From: Crossaster papposus
Lineage: Eukaryota; Echinodermata; Asteroidea; Velatida; Solasteridae
Reading direction: 5' to 3'
Assembly (NCBI GenBank): GCA_037893245.1
Contig: JBAIAA010000605.1
Coordinates: 868,001 to 932,000, forward strand
Length of the DNA: 64,000 nucleotides
Shown here: positions 1 through 9,735 of the stretch, one piece after another
Position numbering within the stretch: the stretch's first letter is position 1
Layout of the letters: each line of letters starts with the position of its first letter
The notes under the pieces: generated by a model
The model's input: only the letters and a program-made list of their open reading frames with translations
Told to the model about the DNA's origin: nothing
The model's database searches: none
Translations under genes and position numbers: made by a program

Positions 1-599
1 CGAGGATAACTAAACAATCATTTAAGATAATTAGTAAGAGCTGTTTAATTCAGGTGTTTAGGAAGACGCGTGTAACTTGGATTTATCCACGTCTATATGC
101 TACATTGGTATAAAGATAAACAGCTTTCGTAGTTACAGCCCTTCTTTTCTTAAAGTTAATGTACAAACATACCTAAGTATCAATGCTTTGTATTCCTATA
201 AATATCCTTGTACATCTGTAAATATTCTGTTTGTATTTTTGTGTAAAAAATAAATATATAAATCTGCTTGGAAAGGTTGTCAAAATAGTATTTCGCAATG
301 AACCCAGCCCATATCGGGATATTTTTGGCCCGTTAGTACATGCTGCATCATCCATAAACCATAAGATAAAACGTGTGCCCGTACTTGTAAAAGTCTGGCA
401 GATTTCAGATATCTTCCACTTCAAGCCTTCTCTTTCTCGATTTGCAAGACGCAGTGTTCAGTGGTTGTGCTGAAAAGGCCTGTTGGAGCTCGCTTTGATA
501 CAAGATCCCCATCGTGTCATAAAGTGTATCAGACCCTGACAAGGTGTTTGTTGATTCACAAAGTTATCGATCGAATGCATAAAAAACTCGACTTTATTA
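1..599. other. AT-rich non-coding DNA
   Basis: I see no exon, RNA gene or element boundary here. Short open frames exist on both strands but none has a domain or a splice context. It may be intron or 5' flank of PIGF, whose upstream exons are not in view. Confidence 0.4.
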
Positions 600-1400
600 C
601 GATAATTCGGAATCCTGGTGACCTTTGACAATTTCTTTAGTAAGTATGGCACAATTTGGAATGTTCTTAATTGACACACTTTGCTCTACCACAGTGTAAG
701 GTACACATTAAAACGTGTTTGTTTTTATGGCACTTGACATTATAATTAAACCGTGTAATTAGCACTAATTAAAGACCTTCTTAATTTAATTTGCACTATA
801 TATCCTGTTCCGAAGCTTGTGATCAGTGATCGGTCTATGATAAACTGTTGATATACAAAATGCAAGTTGCACTCAACGTTATGATGAATAGTGTTTATTG
901 ATTTCTGATTACCTTTGACCCTTTCTTAATTGTGGATGGCACCACTTGAAACTTTCTTAAGTGACGGATTTTGCTTCAGCAAGGTGTCAGCTACACATTG
1001 ACACTTGTTTTATCCTTGCACTCGTAATTATGATTAAACGTGTAATTAGCACTAATTACAGACCTTCTTAATTAGACTTTGCACTATATATCATATTATT
1101 AAGCTTGTGGTCAGTGATCGGTTTATGATAACCTGCTGATATACACATAAATGCAAGTTGCACTCAACGTTATAATTATTGGTGTTTAATGACGTATGGT
1201 GACCTTTGACCCTTTCTTAATTGTGGATGGCACCACTTGAAACTTTCTTAAGTGACGGATTTTGCTCCAGCAAGATGTCAGCTACACATTGACACTTGTT
1301 TTATCCTTGCACTCAAAATTATGATTAAACGTGTAATTAGCACTAATTAAAGACCTTCTTAAGTGTACTTAGCACCAATTATATTGTTCTTAAGCCTACA
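600..1400. repeat. about 290-bp tandem repeat, three diverged copies
   Basis: Three successive blocks (about 616-890, 910-1190, 1199-1400) share the order: ACCTTTGAC, a TTCTTAATTG stretch, CAGCTACACATTGACACTTG-like sequence, GTGTAATTAGCACTAATTA, then GACCTTCTTAA. Copies 2 and 3 are much closer to each other than to copy 1. Partial echoes (GCACTCAARATTATGATTAAA) occur at about 1451 and 1590. No coding content. It may be a small satellite cluster or a tandemly duplicated transposon fragment. Confidence 0.75.
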
Positions 1401-2743
1401 AATCCTATTCAGTACACGATAAACTTTCGACTCATGAAGAAATTATGTTTGCACTCAAGATTATGATTAAATCGAATTTTAGGGGGTCTGTCAGGGGCTC
1501 CCCCCACCCAACGCACCACTCGCCAAACTTAAGAAAACCCATTTTGCAGTTGTCCCAGTCACCCCAACATATCCCACGCTTCAAACCTTTTGCACTCAAA
1601 ATTATGATTAAACCTGGCTGGGCTCCCGGACTATAAGTAGGTTGCTTCACTTTGCCAAATGTTTGCCCCCCTAAAAAACATCAGATTTCACCCTCAAATC
1701 GACCACAAAATTACTTGATGAAGCCATCAGAGTACCAGCAGTACACAACAAAGACTTATGATTCGGATGAAAACAGACATTTCCTGTTTCATTTCCGCAA
1801 TATCCTAGATAATTTGTTGTCTGTATTTTGTGTATGACTATGAAATTTTCTAAAGTCTTTAGATCAAGTACTAAAAGGCCGCTTTGCAATTGCCAGCCTT
1901 GGCAGTGAGCTTTTATCCACTTTAGAAAAAGGCCAATATTTGCATACCACACTCCCATTGACATTCTTGTTTACTCATCTGCACGTGTTTATCCAGCAGC
2001 ATGCTCGTAGCCTTAAGTCTGCCAACTGCACCCACTATTTGCATAATTACACAGTTAGTAACGTTACATTTTTAGCAAGTTACAATATCTTATAACAATC
2101 GCGTTTTGCATGTACGAAAACAATTAGTGCCACAATGATTCCAAAAAATTATGTTTTTAACCAAAAAGCAGGTTTTCTGACCCAAAATCACATTCCATCT
2201 CACTGTCACACCACTCAAATGAAAGATTTGTTTGGGTCCTCTTTAACCCTAACTCCCAAGGGTGTTTGCAAAATCATATTGATTTTGGAAGATTTGGGAG
2301 GGTTAGGGTTAATTAATTTAATTCCACACTTTAAATTTTAATGGTGGAATTGATTAAACTGTTAAATGTCTGAGGAATTATTTCTGGGGTTTGTGGTGGT
2401 TGATAAATTATTCCACATTACATACATGTACTACATGTTCTAAATGATAATGAGTTCTTGACAAAAGTGAATTTTATCTTGAACACTGTAGAAAGTGCTT
2501 TTGTTTGTGTAGACTGGAGACGAAGCGCCGTGTACAGATTAATCTTTGATTGCTTTTGCAAAACCTTCCCAGGTTTCGAAATGAGATCAATCCTACTGTT
2601 GAATAGTAAATCCCATTCCCCATGGGCTTTTTTTGTAATAAGGAATGACAGGAATCTGTATGTCAGTGATATAATGGCTTCTTAACAGAACAGACTGTGT
2701 ATGCTCCAGTTGTGCAAATAAATGCTGTCTTTTCCCCCCACAG
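1401..2743. other. intron or 5' flank of PIGF, no exon recognised
   Basis: No open frame here matches the N-terminal part of PIGF, so the upstream exons are either further left or too diverged to see by eye. At about 2245-2320 there is an inverted repeat: TAACCCTAACTCCCAA on the left arm and TTGGGAGGGTTAGGGTTA on the right, a likely fold-back MITE remnant rather than telomeric DNA. Confidence 0.45.
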
Positions 2744-2865
2744 TCTAGCAACAAGATTACAGTGACCAGCCAGATATCTGGACTCCTGAAGTATGCGTTG
2801 TTGTTCAGTCTTAGTTGCCTAGTTCTTCATATCGTCATTGTCCTCTTTGGAGCAGCAGTTCAGGA
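2744..2865 (+). CDS. PIGF: PIGF internal exon (GPI ethanolamine-phosphate transferase subunit F)
   Basis: PIG-F is a small multi-pass ER membrane protein that partners the ethanolamine-phosphate transferases PIG-O and PIG-G in GPI-anchor synthesis. This exon follows a pyrimidine-rich CCCCCCACAG acceptor, is open in phase 0 and ends in phase 2 at a GTAAGA donor. It encodes about 40 residues with one hydrophobic membrane segment ending in VLFGAAVQE, the place where vertebrate PIGF has the conserved LFGAP motif. The three following exons join in matching phase (2 to 2, 2 to 2, 0 to 0) and give a continuous PIGF C-terminal half. The N-terminal exons are not seen in the window. Identification rests on memory of the family; the phase agreement is seen directly. 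Confidence 0.85.
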
Positions 2866-3129
2866 GTAAGAAATCTTTAAAATGCCACAAAATATCATGA
2901 AATTGCTGTAGTGTACATGTACAAAGCCAAGTTGTACATCATTTTAAATCTCTATGAATGGCCTCTATTTTATATATTAAAACCCAAACTGTAGCATGAA
3001 ATACAAAAAAAATGCCCCAAAGGTGACCTTTGAACTTAATTACCCCAAAAAAGTATGCTTCAAATTTTGTATTTTGTTTTCTTCAAATGTAAGCAACAAT
3101 CTCGGGCACTTATTGTAAAGGTCATGGCT

Positions 3130-3325
3130 TGTAAAGGCGCCTTTGGCAACCGGCCACATTGACTCATTTATGACTACGGAGCACAGCCAGAGATAGAAAG
3201 TGTTCGAAAGGACAACTAGAGGGCCTGGGGGAAAACCCTTGTGACACAGCAGAAAAGCAGAATCGAACCCGGGCCACATTGGTGAGAGGCAAGTACTTTA
3301 CGTACAAGCCACCCATGCCACTGGT
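3130..3325 (-). mobile_element. tRNA-derived SINE in PIGF intron
   Basis: Read on the minus strand from about 3325, the sequence starts with a tRNA-like head: a box-A-like stretch (GTGGCTTGTACGTAAAGTA) and a box B (GGGTTCGATTC) at the expected spacing, followed by a non-tRNA body running to about 3130. The head has no complete cloverleaf, so this is a SINE rather than a tRNA gene. Confidence 0.6.
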
Positions 3326-3380
3326 GTCTATTTGGCAAAGATTGTTAAAATAAATATTTTTTTATTGTGATATATTTCAG

Positions 3381-3497
3381 AGTTGTTGAAGAGACTTCCA
3401 TTCTGGCTGTTCTGTTGTCTACGTTGAGTACCCTGCCTTGTCTGTGTGTATTAGGTACCAACAGCGAGGCATGGAACCGCTTCACTGCGCAAAGAAG
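3381..3497 (+). CDS. PIGF: PIGF internal exon
   Basis: This exon follows a TATATTTCAG acceptor and ends at a GTCAGT donor. It enters and leaves in phase 2. It encodes the stretch ETSILAVLLSTLSTLPCLC and then LGTNSEAW, corresponding to the conserved ETFLFA..LSTFTT.PCLCLLGPN.KAW block of PIGF, a transmembrane hairpin. The intron that follows (3498-20596, 17.1 kb) is almost entirely a Polinton; without it the intron would be about 0.65 kb. Confidence 0.9.
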
Positions 3498-3936
3498 GTC
3501 AGTTACTACAGTCTATACATTTCTTTTCCACATGACAACAGCATATTAAGTTTCAACCGGAGATCGTTCCTCGTTATCTCTCATTTAGAACTGTGTTGGT
3601 AGAGAGACGTCATTCCTGCAAATAAACCTTTGATTCAAGTACATTTAGGAACCTAGCAAAACAGACTGTCTAGTACCCCTCTGCTGCATGAAGGGCTGAA
3701 TATAACGCTGAACATAAAGACAATAATATGCCAGAGATAAAAAGCGTTTCACTCTAGGAACATTGGAACAAAGCTACGAAAACTTTACAAGCATCACGCA
3801 CATTCTATATGTCACACACCCAAAACATGGGGAGTATACCGTGGGCGCTGGTTTCGTGGTTTTCAAACTTCCCGTAAATGCACACCCCTACACCTCTTGA
3901 TGCAAATAGATTGTATGTAAACGTGTGTTCACCATT
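3498..3936 (+). other. PIGF intron left of the Polinton
   Basis: This is ordinary intron sequence up to the element boundary. The last five bases (3932-3936, CCATT) are repeated at 20385-20389 and are read as the target-site duplication. The stretch at about 3858-3893 (CCCGTAAATGCACACCCCTA core) also occurs at about 31760, so part of it is a dispersed repeat. Confidence 0.6.
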
Positions 3937-4068
3937 AGTAGTAGGGAACGTGCCGTATGTAAACCAAATCTTAAAAAACTCAATTTGGTCTAATATTTGA
4001 AACAAATCTTAAAAAACTCAATTTGGTCTAAATCTTAAAAAACTCAAATTTGTCTAACAAAAAAAAAA
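3937..4068. repeat. left Polinton terminal inverted repeat
   Basis: The repeat starts AGTAGTAGGGAACGTGCCG and contains three tandem-like copies of CAAATCTTAAAAAACTCAA spaced by GGTCTAA, ending in an A tract. The reverse complement of 20254-20384 matches nearly throughout, with a few one-base differences in A runs and in the third subrepeat. The repeated 19-mer is a candidate integrase or terminal-protein binding site. Confidence 0.92.
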
Positions 4069-4357
4069 ATAGTTTTATTTATCTTGTGAGAATCTAAAAA
4101 AAAACAGCGCCCTCTATTAAATTAAAAAATCTAAAATTAATTTTAAAAAAACAGCACCCTCTATGGGCTAAATTAATTTTTTTAAAACAGCGCCCTCTAT
4201 GGGTTAAATTTAAAAAAACAATAAATGGCAAACTCTAAAATTAATTTTAAAAAAGCGCCATCAACAGAGGGCGCTATTTTATTTTAATTTCATTGATTAC
4301 AGTTTTAATAATATAACTAAAATTAACTTCTAAAAATCTGCCAGTGCCCTTTAGGTT
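4069..4357. other. AT-rich subterminal region with CCCTCT motifs
   Basis: There is no gene here. Four copies of a CAGCRCCCTCTATKRR-like motif or its complement (about 4107, 4153, 4187 and 4262) sit in runs of A and T. The sequence behaves like a degenerate short tandem repeat. Confidence 0.6.
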
Positions 4358-4910
4358 TTTTATATTTAGAAAAGGAGACTGCAGTCTCCTTCTCTCAAAA
4401 TAGACTTTTTATAAATGATGTTATGTCTATATTTAGAAAAGGAGACTGCAGTCTCCTTCTCTCAAAATATACTTTTTATAAATGATGTTATGTCTATATT
4501 TAGAAAAGGAGACTGCAGTCTCCTTCTCTCAAAATAGACTTTTTATAAATGATGTTATGTCTATATTTAGAAAAAGAGACTGCAGTCTCCTTCTCTCAAA
4601 ATATACTTTTTATAAATGATGTTATGTCTATATTTAGAAAAGGAGACTGCAGTCTCCTTCTCTCAAAATAGACTTTTTATAAATGATGTTATGTCTATAT
4701 TTAGAAAAGGAGACTGCAGTCTCCTTCTCTCAAAATAGACTTTTTATAAATGATGTTATGTCTATATTTAGAAAAGGAGACTGCAGTCTCCTTCTCTCAA
4801 AATAGACTTTTTTACAAATGATGTCATGTCTATATTTAGAAAAGGAGACTGCAGTCTCCTTCTCTCAAAATAGACTTTTTTATAAATGATGTCATTTCTA
4901 AAATTACACT
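4358..4910. repeat. 67-bp tandem repeat, eight copies, each with a 20-bp perfect palindrome
   Basis: The unit length is 67 bp, measured from the palindrome positions (centres near 4380, 4447, 4514, 4581, 4648, 4715, 4782 and 4850). Each copy carries the palindrome AAGGAGACTGCAGTCTCCTT (one copy has a single G-to-A change) followed by a CTCTCAAAATAKACTTTTT stretch. Copies are nearly identical. It lies between the left terminal repeat and the first gene, where replication, packaging or transcription-end signals would be expected, but no function can be read from sequence alone. Confidence 0.93.
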
Positions 4911-4926
4911 TGTTAAAATTGATAAT

Positions 4927-5715
4927 TTACACAGGCCCACAGTGATTACAAATACAATCTACATGGTGTTTCCATCTTTTACCTAATGCTGGGGTGATAC
5001 TAAAATACATCTTAATTAATCTCTTATTTTTTCTGAAAAAGGGTAGACGACAGTTAAGTAATTGGGGATATTCGTTTACCAGTTTGTAAAATTCCCTCAA
5101 TATTTTAGCCCAATGTTTTCTTATGTCACAATTTTGTTCTAACCATGTATCAAAATTTGGTAAAAATACCTCACCCCTTTTTTTATCTCGCCGAAATGTT
5201 TGAAATGAAATTTCTAACCAGTTCCCAAAATTTGCCACGCTAAACAAACCCCTGTTTTCCCACTGTTTATACTTTCCACTGAATTATTTTACGCGTTGTT
5301 CTAAATCCCTTAAATTGTAATGTTGTTCATTATCTGGTAAAGGAATATCCTCCCAATTTATACTTAACTGTCGTTGCATATTATAAGTATTTTTTAGTTT
5401 GTTGTACATTTCGTCGGGAGTCGGGGCATTTTTCTTTATTTGGGGCTGTTCTACTACTTCTACTTCATTTTCTTGGGCTTCTAAAGTTGGGAGTGGTGGC
5501 GGATTATTTACATTTGGTGCGTTGTTTAGGGCTTCCAAGGCTTCTTTATGTCGACCGTCGATGATAAGTCTTTTTGCCTCAGCGACGAGTTGGCGATATT
5601 GGTTTAACTGTTGCGTCACCCACTCGTCGCTTGAGTCGATGAGACGATTGGCTTCATCGACGTCTTCCCTCATATACCGGTAAGTCCGTTTGAGGACTTG
5701 CCTTGGAAACGTCAT
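4927..5715 (-). pseudogene. Polinton accessory gene with one in-frame stop
   Basis: An ATG at 5715 opens a 143-codon frame that ends at a TAA (5286-5284); the same frame then stays open to a stop at 4927, giving 262 sense codons broken by a single nonsense codon. The N-terminal part is acidic/helical with a proline-rich linker (NPPPLPTLEAQE). The C-terminal part has a FGNWLEISFQTFRR...FDTWLEQNC pattern followed by a basic region and ends with CICNHC, resembling small helical DNA-binding-type domains (DUF3102-like) found in mobile elements. The downstream part has no ATG of its own near its beginning, so it is unlikely to be an independent gene. It is the leftmost gene of the element, transcribed toward the left end. 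Its function is unknown. Confidence 0.6.
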
Positions 5716-6364
5716 GATACTAAAGCAAAATAAAATAAAATAATAGATAGCAATTATTCTTTTGAGCTACGATCGTAAACAACATTAGAAGAATACATAT
5801 TTAAACATTTATATTCTCACCTTTCAAATATAATCCGCCAGTTGTTCTTCTAACGTCTGTGATAGAGGAGAGATGGCAGTGACACGATCTGTGATAAATT
5901 TTTAGAGTAGAGTTTTAATATCATAGCAATTATTCTTCTGAGCTACGATCGTAAACAACATTAGAAGAATTTATATTCTCACCTTTTTGTTTTTCTGGTA
6001 GTGAGAGACGAGCTATCATACACGCTCACGCTGTAGAAATGATTTTGCAACTCATGCCTCGGTATATTTATACCACTATACAAGGTCAGTAATTTTCCTA
6101 CCCACGCACTCGATCACGAGATGTTAGTAAAAACAACTTCCCACGCACTAGAGTCGCGGACACAAAGGTTGTTTACGCATCGTGTGACAAAAGTAAAAAC
6201 AACTTCCCACGCACTAGAGTCGCGGACACAAAGGATGACACGTCGCTCGAGCACAAAGGTTGTTTACGCATCGTGTGACAAAAGGTTTTTCATGCCTAAA
6301 GGCAGCGCTGACGGTGTTACCATATAAGGAGGAGGAGGTTGATCGAAATAATTTTTAGTTATCG
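5716..6364 (-). promoter_or_regulatory. intergenic region with duplicated hairpin-forming blocks
   Basis: Two direct repeats (about 5742-5825 and 5925-5990) share TGAGCTACGATCGTAAACAA; each is bracketed by ATTCTTYTG and AGAAGAAT, which can pair. A second pair of direct repeats (about 6128-6186 and 6191-6290) shares CTTCCCACGCACTAGAGTCG and AAAGGTTGTTTACGCATCGT. Both flanking genes run leftward, so this is the upstream region of the leftmost gene. No convincing gene lies here; the 68-codon plus-strand frame merely follows the repeats. Confidence 0.55.
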
Positions 6365-6970
6365 TTAAGCTGTAAGTTTTGCGAGAAGACCGTTTTTTTC
6401 CTTCGTCACCAACTCTTCTACGCGTCTTTTTATCTCGGATTCCATATCGCTCTCACCTTTCTTTTCCGACAGCAAGCTGTTGGACCTAATAGCCTCTTTC
6501 ATATCGTTAAATTGCCTCAATTCCTTCAACACCAAAGCGTACTCTTCGTGGGATATATCGCCGTCCTCTATAGCTTGAGAAATAAGATCTCTTACGCTTT
6601 TGAGTTTAGCCTCAGCCAAGACTCTAATCTCGTCGTGTTTTTTAACTTTACGCCTAAATCGTTTGCTAAAATATTTTAATACGAACGCGGTACAACCAAA
6701 ACCCACGGCTACTCCCTCTAACGCTATACCAACGGGTGACGTAATGGCGCCGCTTATAGCCACGATTCCCAAACTCCCACAAATCACACCACTCGTCTCG
6801 GCTAGGGTTTCTGTTGTAGAAAGTGTCGTAATTAACTTGCCATATTTTTTACACAACGCGCTTCGCTGTTCTCGTTGTGTTAATATATCTTTTTGAACTT
6901 CTTCGATCTTTTGCAATCTAAACACCCTCGTTTCGTCGTTTTTTAGATCGGGGTAAATACTAGTCGTCAT
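6365..6970 (-). CDS. Polinton-type 201-aa protein with central hydrophobic hairpin
   Basis: This is an intact frame with its ATG at 6970, directly preceded by TTTTGTAAA on the coding strand. The N-terminal third is charged and helical. Residues 60-102 are hydrophobic and glycine-rich (GVICGSLGIVAISGAIT), looking like two closely spaced membrane segments. A basic KRFRRKVKKHDEIRVLAEAK stretch follows, then helices with an acidic DGDISHEEYALVLKEL segment. Proteins of this form recur in metazoan Polintons, and the KKHDEIR.LAE.KL...ISQA block is the part I recognise. Role unknown; a membrane-active or minor virion protein is an inference. It lies 13 bp downstream of the penton-like gene and is co-oriented with it. 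Confidence 0.7.
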   Translation of the reverse strand: MTTSIYPDLKNDETRVFRLQKIEEVQKDILTQREQRSALCKKYGKLITTLSTTETLAETSGVICGSLGIVAISGAITSPVGIALEGVAVGFGCTAFVLKYFSKRFRRKVKKHDEIRVLAEAKLKSVRDLISQAIEDGDISHEEYALVLKELRQFNDMKEAIRSNSLLSEKKGESDMESEIKRRVEELVTKEKNGLLAKLTA

Positions 6971-6983
6971 TTTACAAAAGTAA

Positions 6984-7691
6984 CTAAAATATTTCTACGT
7001 TAAAAATTATCTCTTTACCTCTGTTATTTATCACCTCGCCGAGACCGTTTTTTAACGAAAACGTGAGGTTGTTTATGTTATCGCTGACTAACTCTTTTGA
7101 AGACTTGTTATATTTGATGTAAATTGGATCTTGAGGATTGTTTGAACGAGCAGCATCACCGTGTACGGGTATACTCTCCAACAGGTTGGTTTGTTTTCCG
7201 TCAACAAAATTTGAATGCGTAGACAGTTCTTCGCAATGTAAAAAGACCGCGCTGTAAAGATTTAGGTTAAATTTTCCAAAATGATTACCACCATAAAGCC
7301 AACCCCTAGGTAAACCTAACAGTTTAGACAAATTACCTGATAGTTTTATGCGATTTTGTTCGGGAATGGATATATAAAACAGTTCATCGGATAAGGTCTC
7401 TATGGATATATTGTGAAAATTTGTTATAAAATATTTAAAAGAATAAAGATTCCATCGATCGTGAACAACGTGATATTCCTCCTGATCGACAATTTGATCT
7501 GACGTCGGATCATTTGTTTTACCCGTAAAACTCTCCCAATTTATCGACGCTTTTTTGTTGAGGTTATAAAAACCCAAGTCTAACGCAAAGTTGTTTAACT
7601 TCATGCGGTGGTCACCCCCGACGTTATCTATAGGTCGCGATAGTTTAAAGGTCTGCTCGTTATCTGTCATGACAAACGTATGAGACTGCAT
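6984..7691 (-). CDS. penton-like minor capsid protein, paralogue A
   Basis: A 235-codon intact frame. Polinton minor capsid proteins are single jelly-roll pentons that close the five-fold vertices of the capsid. The family pattern is visible here: an LSKLLGLP block near the middle, an NLYSAVFLHCEEL strand that parallels the family's receptor-facing HCD/HCE block, an NLLESIP motif, and a terminal NNLTFSLKNGLGEVINNRGK strand pattern like the NSLRF.I.D..G....F.G family ending. It is a tandem paralogue of the next gene, sharing most of the central and C-terminal residues but differing in the N-terminal loops. The ATG at 7691 follows TTTTGTAAA; 13 bp separate the two paralogues. Confidence 0.8.
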   Translation of the reverse strand: MQSHTFVMTDNEQTFKLSRPIDNVGGDHRMKLNNFALDLGFYNLNKKASINWESFTGKTNDPTSDQIVDQEEYHVVHDRWNLYSFKYFITNFHNISIETLSDELFYISIPEQNRIKLSGNLSKLLGLPRGWLYGGNHFGKFNLNLYSAVFLHCEELSTHSNFVDGKQTNLLESIPVHGDAARSNNPQDPIYIKYNKSSKELVSDNINNLTFSLKNGLGEVINNRGKEIIFNVEIF

Positions 7692-7704
7692 TTTACAAAA
7701 GTAA

Positions 7705-8409
7705 CTACAATATTTGTACGTTTAAAATTATATCTTTACCTCTATTATCTAACACCTCGTCAATACCGTTTTTTAACGAAAACGTGAGGCTGTTTATTTT
7801 ATCGGTTACTAACTCTTTCGGAGAATTGTCGTATTTTACGTAAATTGGATCTTGAGGATTGTTTGAACGAGCTGCATCGCTCGATAAAGGTATACTCTCT
7901 AAAAGATTAGTTTGTTTTCCATTTAAAAAATTTGAATGCGTAGACAGTTCTTCACAATGTAAAAACACCGCGCTGTAAAGATTTAGGTTAAATCTTCCAA
8001 ATTCAGTTAAATCACCACTACCATAGATCCAACCCTTGGGTAAGCCTAAAAGTTTAGACAAATGACCCGATGGTTTTATATCCGCTAAAGACTCAGAGGC
8101 CGCCAATGACAAATAAAATAGTTTATCGTTTATCGGAGTAATGGCCATAGGTTTAATATCATCTTTAAAACGATCTTTTAAAGAATAAAGATTCCATCGA
8201 GCCGGTGTGATATCGACCACACCTTCTTTAACACTAATCCGAGTATGTATAGCATACAATATTTTCTCTACTTTTTCGACGTTATAAAAACCCAAGTCTA
8301 CAATGACGCTGCTTAACTTAATGCGACGGTTGCCCTCGACGTTATCTATAGGTTGAGGTAGCTCAAAAGTCTGCTCTTTTTCGGTCATAACAAAAGTGTG
8401 CGACTGCAT
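7705..8409 (-). CDS. penton-like minor capsid protein, paralogue B
   Basis: A 234-codon intact frame starting MQSHTFVMT, the same nine residues as paralogue A. It has the same landmarks (LSKLLGLPKGW, NLYSAVFLHCEELSTHSNF, NLLESIP, a terminal INSLTFSLKNG strand). Differences cluster around residues 45-110, where loops of a jelly roll would lie. It is divergently arranged with the hexon-like gene across a 38-bp gap, fitting coordinated capsid expression. Most Polintons carry one penton gene, so the pair is a recent duplication with divergence. Confidence 0.82.
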   Translation of the reverse strand: MQSHTFVMTEKEQTFELPQPIDNVEGNRRIKLSSVIVDLGFYNVEKVEKILYAIHTRISVKEGVVDITPARWNLYSLKDRFKDDIKPMAITPINDKLFYLSLAASESLADIKPSGHLSKLLGLPKGWIYGSGDLTEFGRFNLNLYSAVFLHCEELSTHSNFLNGKQTNLLESIPLSSDAARSNNPQDPIYVKYDNSPKELVTDKINSLTFSLKNGIDEVLDNRGKDIILNVQIL

Positions 8410-8447
8410 TTAAAAAAAGTAAAAAAAAATAAAAAGTTAATATAAAA
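8410..8447. promoter_or_regulatory. divergent capsid-gene intergenic region
   Basis: Only 38 bp, almost pure A/T, separate the divergent penton-like and hexon-like start codons. The hexon side reads GTTAATATAAAA directly before ATG; the penton side, on its own strand, is a T/A run ending in TTTAA before ATG. Any promoter for both capsid genes must lie here or inside the genes. Confidence 0.6.
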
Positions 8448-9716
8448 ATGAACGCGACTTATGGAAACAAACTGAATCCACACAGACTCCTTAAAAATCC
8501 TCGGGGTATAAAAGGCAACCGCCAGACTGTAGTAGTAACTCACAATCCTAGCACGATCGACGCGAACGACAAATTAATAGTCAAGTTTCCGTCGTTGAGC
8601 TCCGACGACGTGATCGTCCCCGGTTCGGCGAAACTAGCTTTTAATATCGATCTAACCTCGGACGACGATGCCGATCGAAGTCTGTTTAAAAATCTAGGAC
8701 GAAATCTCGTAAAACAAATAAGAATATGTATCGGTGGCCGGGAGATCGTAAACTTGACCGACGCCGACGTTTATAACATTTTTAAAGATCTTTGGTTACC
8801 CAAAGGTATCAGAGATCACTACGCCGGAAACGAGATTTCCAACATATCGAGCCTGCGCGTGGGCACCGGCAACGCGGTTGCCGGTGGCAACTCTGGAAAA
8901 GACAAAGCAACAGCGGATGCCTTTGGAAACAGATTTTGTATACCTCTAGATTTTGAAATGCTCACGGATCATCAACCGTTTTATCCATCCGCTCTGAACG
9001 ACCAACTGTCTTACGAACTTACTTTTAACGATTACGTCAAAGTCGTAAATTCTACCGACTCCGAAGCGAGTTATCGCATCTCTAACTTGGTGCTAGAATA
9101 TGAGATCGTTTCCAACAAACATTTAGCTCAAATCTTAGCTCAAGAATGTCTCGGCAAGACGCAGTTTTTGTTCGATAGGATTCAGAGACACGAAGTAAGA
9201 TCTATCAATAAATCGGACACCGTTTGGAACTTTAATTTAAACGTAGCGGTTAAAAGTCTCAAGGGTATATTGTTTTTGTTTAAAGACCCGACTACGAAAA
9301 CCCCCGAACTATTTTATAACCCAAAGATAGACAAAGTTAGCGTGACGATAGAAGGAAAACCTAATCAACTCTACAGTTCGGGCCTCAAAAGCTATCAACA
9401 CTGGGGAGAAATCAACAAGTTCTTTGGAGACTCATCCACCGAGCTAGGGGCTGGTATATGTAAAGATTTAGGGTTGACGGAGATGGATATCGGTGATTAT
9501 TTTTTGAGAAGATACGGACTTTGGTTAGATATGAGATCGACGGACGACAACAAAAATCACGGATCGGGTAAACAAATCGGTGATATAAGCGGAGAAATCT
9601 CTATATTGATGGAACGCGACGCTCAAACCGCGGGCGCTCTAAAGTGTTATGTCTTTTTGGTTATGGACGCGCAACTTAACATAGAAGGAGGTCGCTTGAG
9701 CAGCGTTAACTTTTAA
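8448..9716 (+). CDS. major capsid protein (hexon-like, double jelly roll)
   Basis: A 422-codon intact frame. The family builds the hexagonal capsomers of Polinton/adintovirus-type particles. Family landmarks: IVKFPSLSSDDVIVPGSAKL (residues 44-63), an FNIDL strand, KNLGRNLVKQIRICIGGREI (81-100) equivalent to the conserved NNLGR..V....I...G.EI block, followed by DADVYNIFKDLW; a central NDQLSYELTF strand; and a C-terminal MERDAQTAGALKCYVFLVMD region. Length is in the usual range for the family. The ATG directly follows an ATATAAAA motif. The ATPase gene follows after 19 bp. No break or frameshift is present, in contrast to PolB. Confidence 0.88.
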   Translation: MNATYGNKLNPHRLLKNPRGIKGNRQTVVVTHNPSTIDANDKLIVKFPSLSSDDVIVPGSAKLAFNIDLTSDDDADRSLFKNLGRNLVKQIRICIGGREIVNLTDADVYNIFKDLWLPKGIRDHYAGNEISNISSLRVGTGNAVAGGNSGKDKATADAFGNRFCIPLDFEMLTDHQPFYPSALNDQLSYELTFNDYVKVVNSTDSEASYRISNLVLEYEIVSNKHLAQILAQECLGKTQFLFDRIQRHEVRSINKSDTVWNFNLNVAVKSLKGILFLFKDPTTKTPELFYNPKIDKVSVTIEGKPNQLYSSGLKSYQHWGEINKFFGDSSTELGAGICKDLGLTEMDIGDYFLRRYGLWLDMRSTDDNKNHGSGKQIGDISGEISILMERDAQTAGALKCYVFLVMDAQLNIEGGRLSSVNF

Positions 9717-9735
9717 AAATAAACGCCTATATAAA

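Noticed and set aside
2280-2315. Telomere-like GGTTAGGGTTA
   Set aside because: Only two units, paired with an inverted copy 50 bp away; it is a hairpin arm. The same applies to 42,320-42,407.
1652-2685. Upstream PIGF exons
   Set aside because: Short frames were inspected for the conserved N-terminal part of PIGF and none matched.
4358-4910. Possible CRISPR array
   Set aside because: The 67-bp units are repeated throughout without unique spacers, and the DNA is eukaryotic.
6121-6327. 68-codon plus-strand gene in the Polinton
   Set aside because: Its sequence simply follows a direct repeat, and it lies between two leftward genes; no domain.
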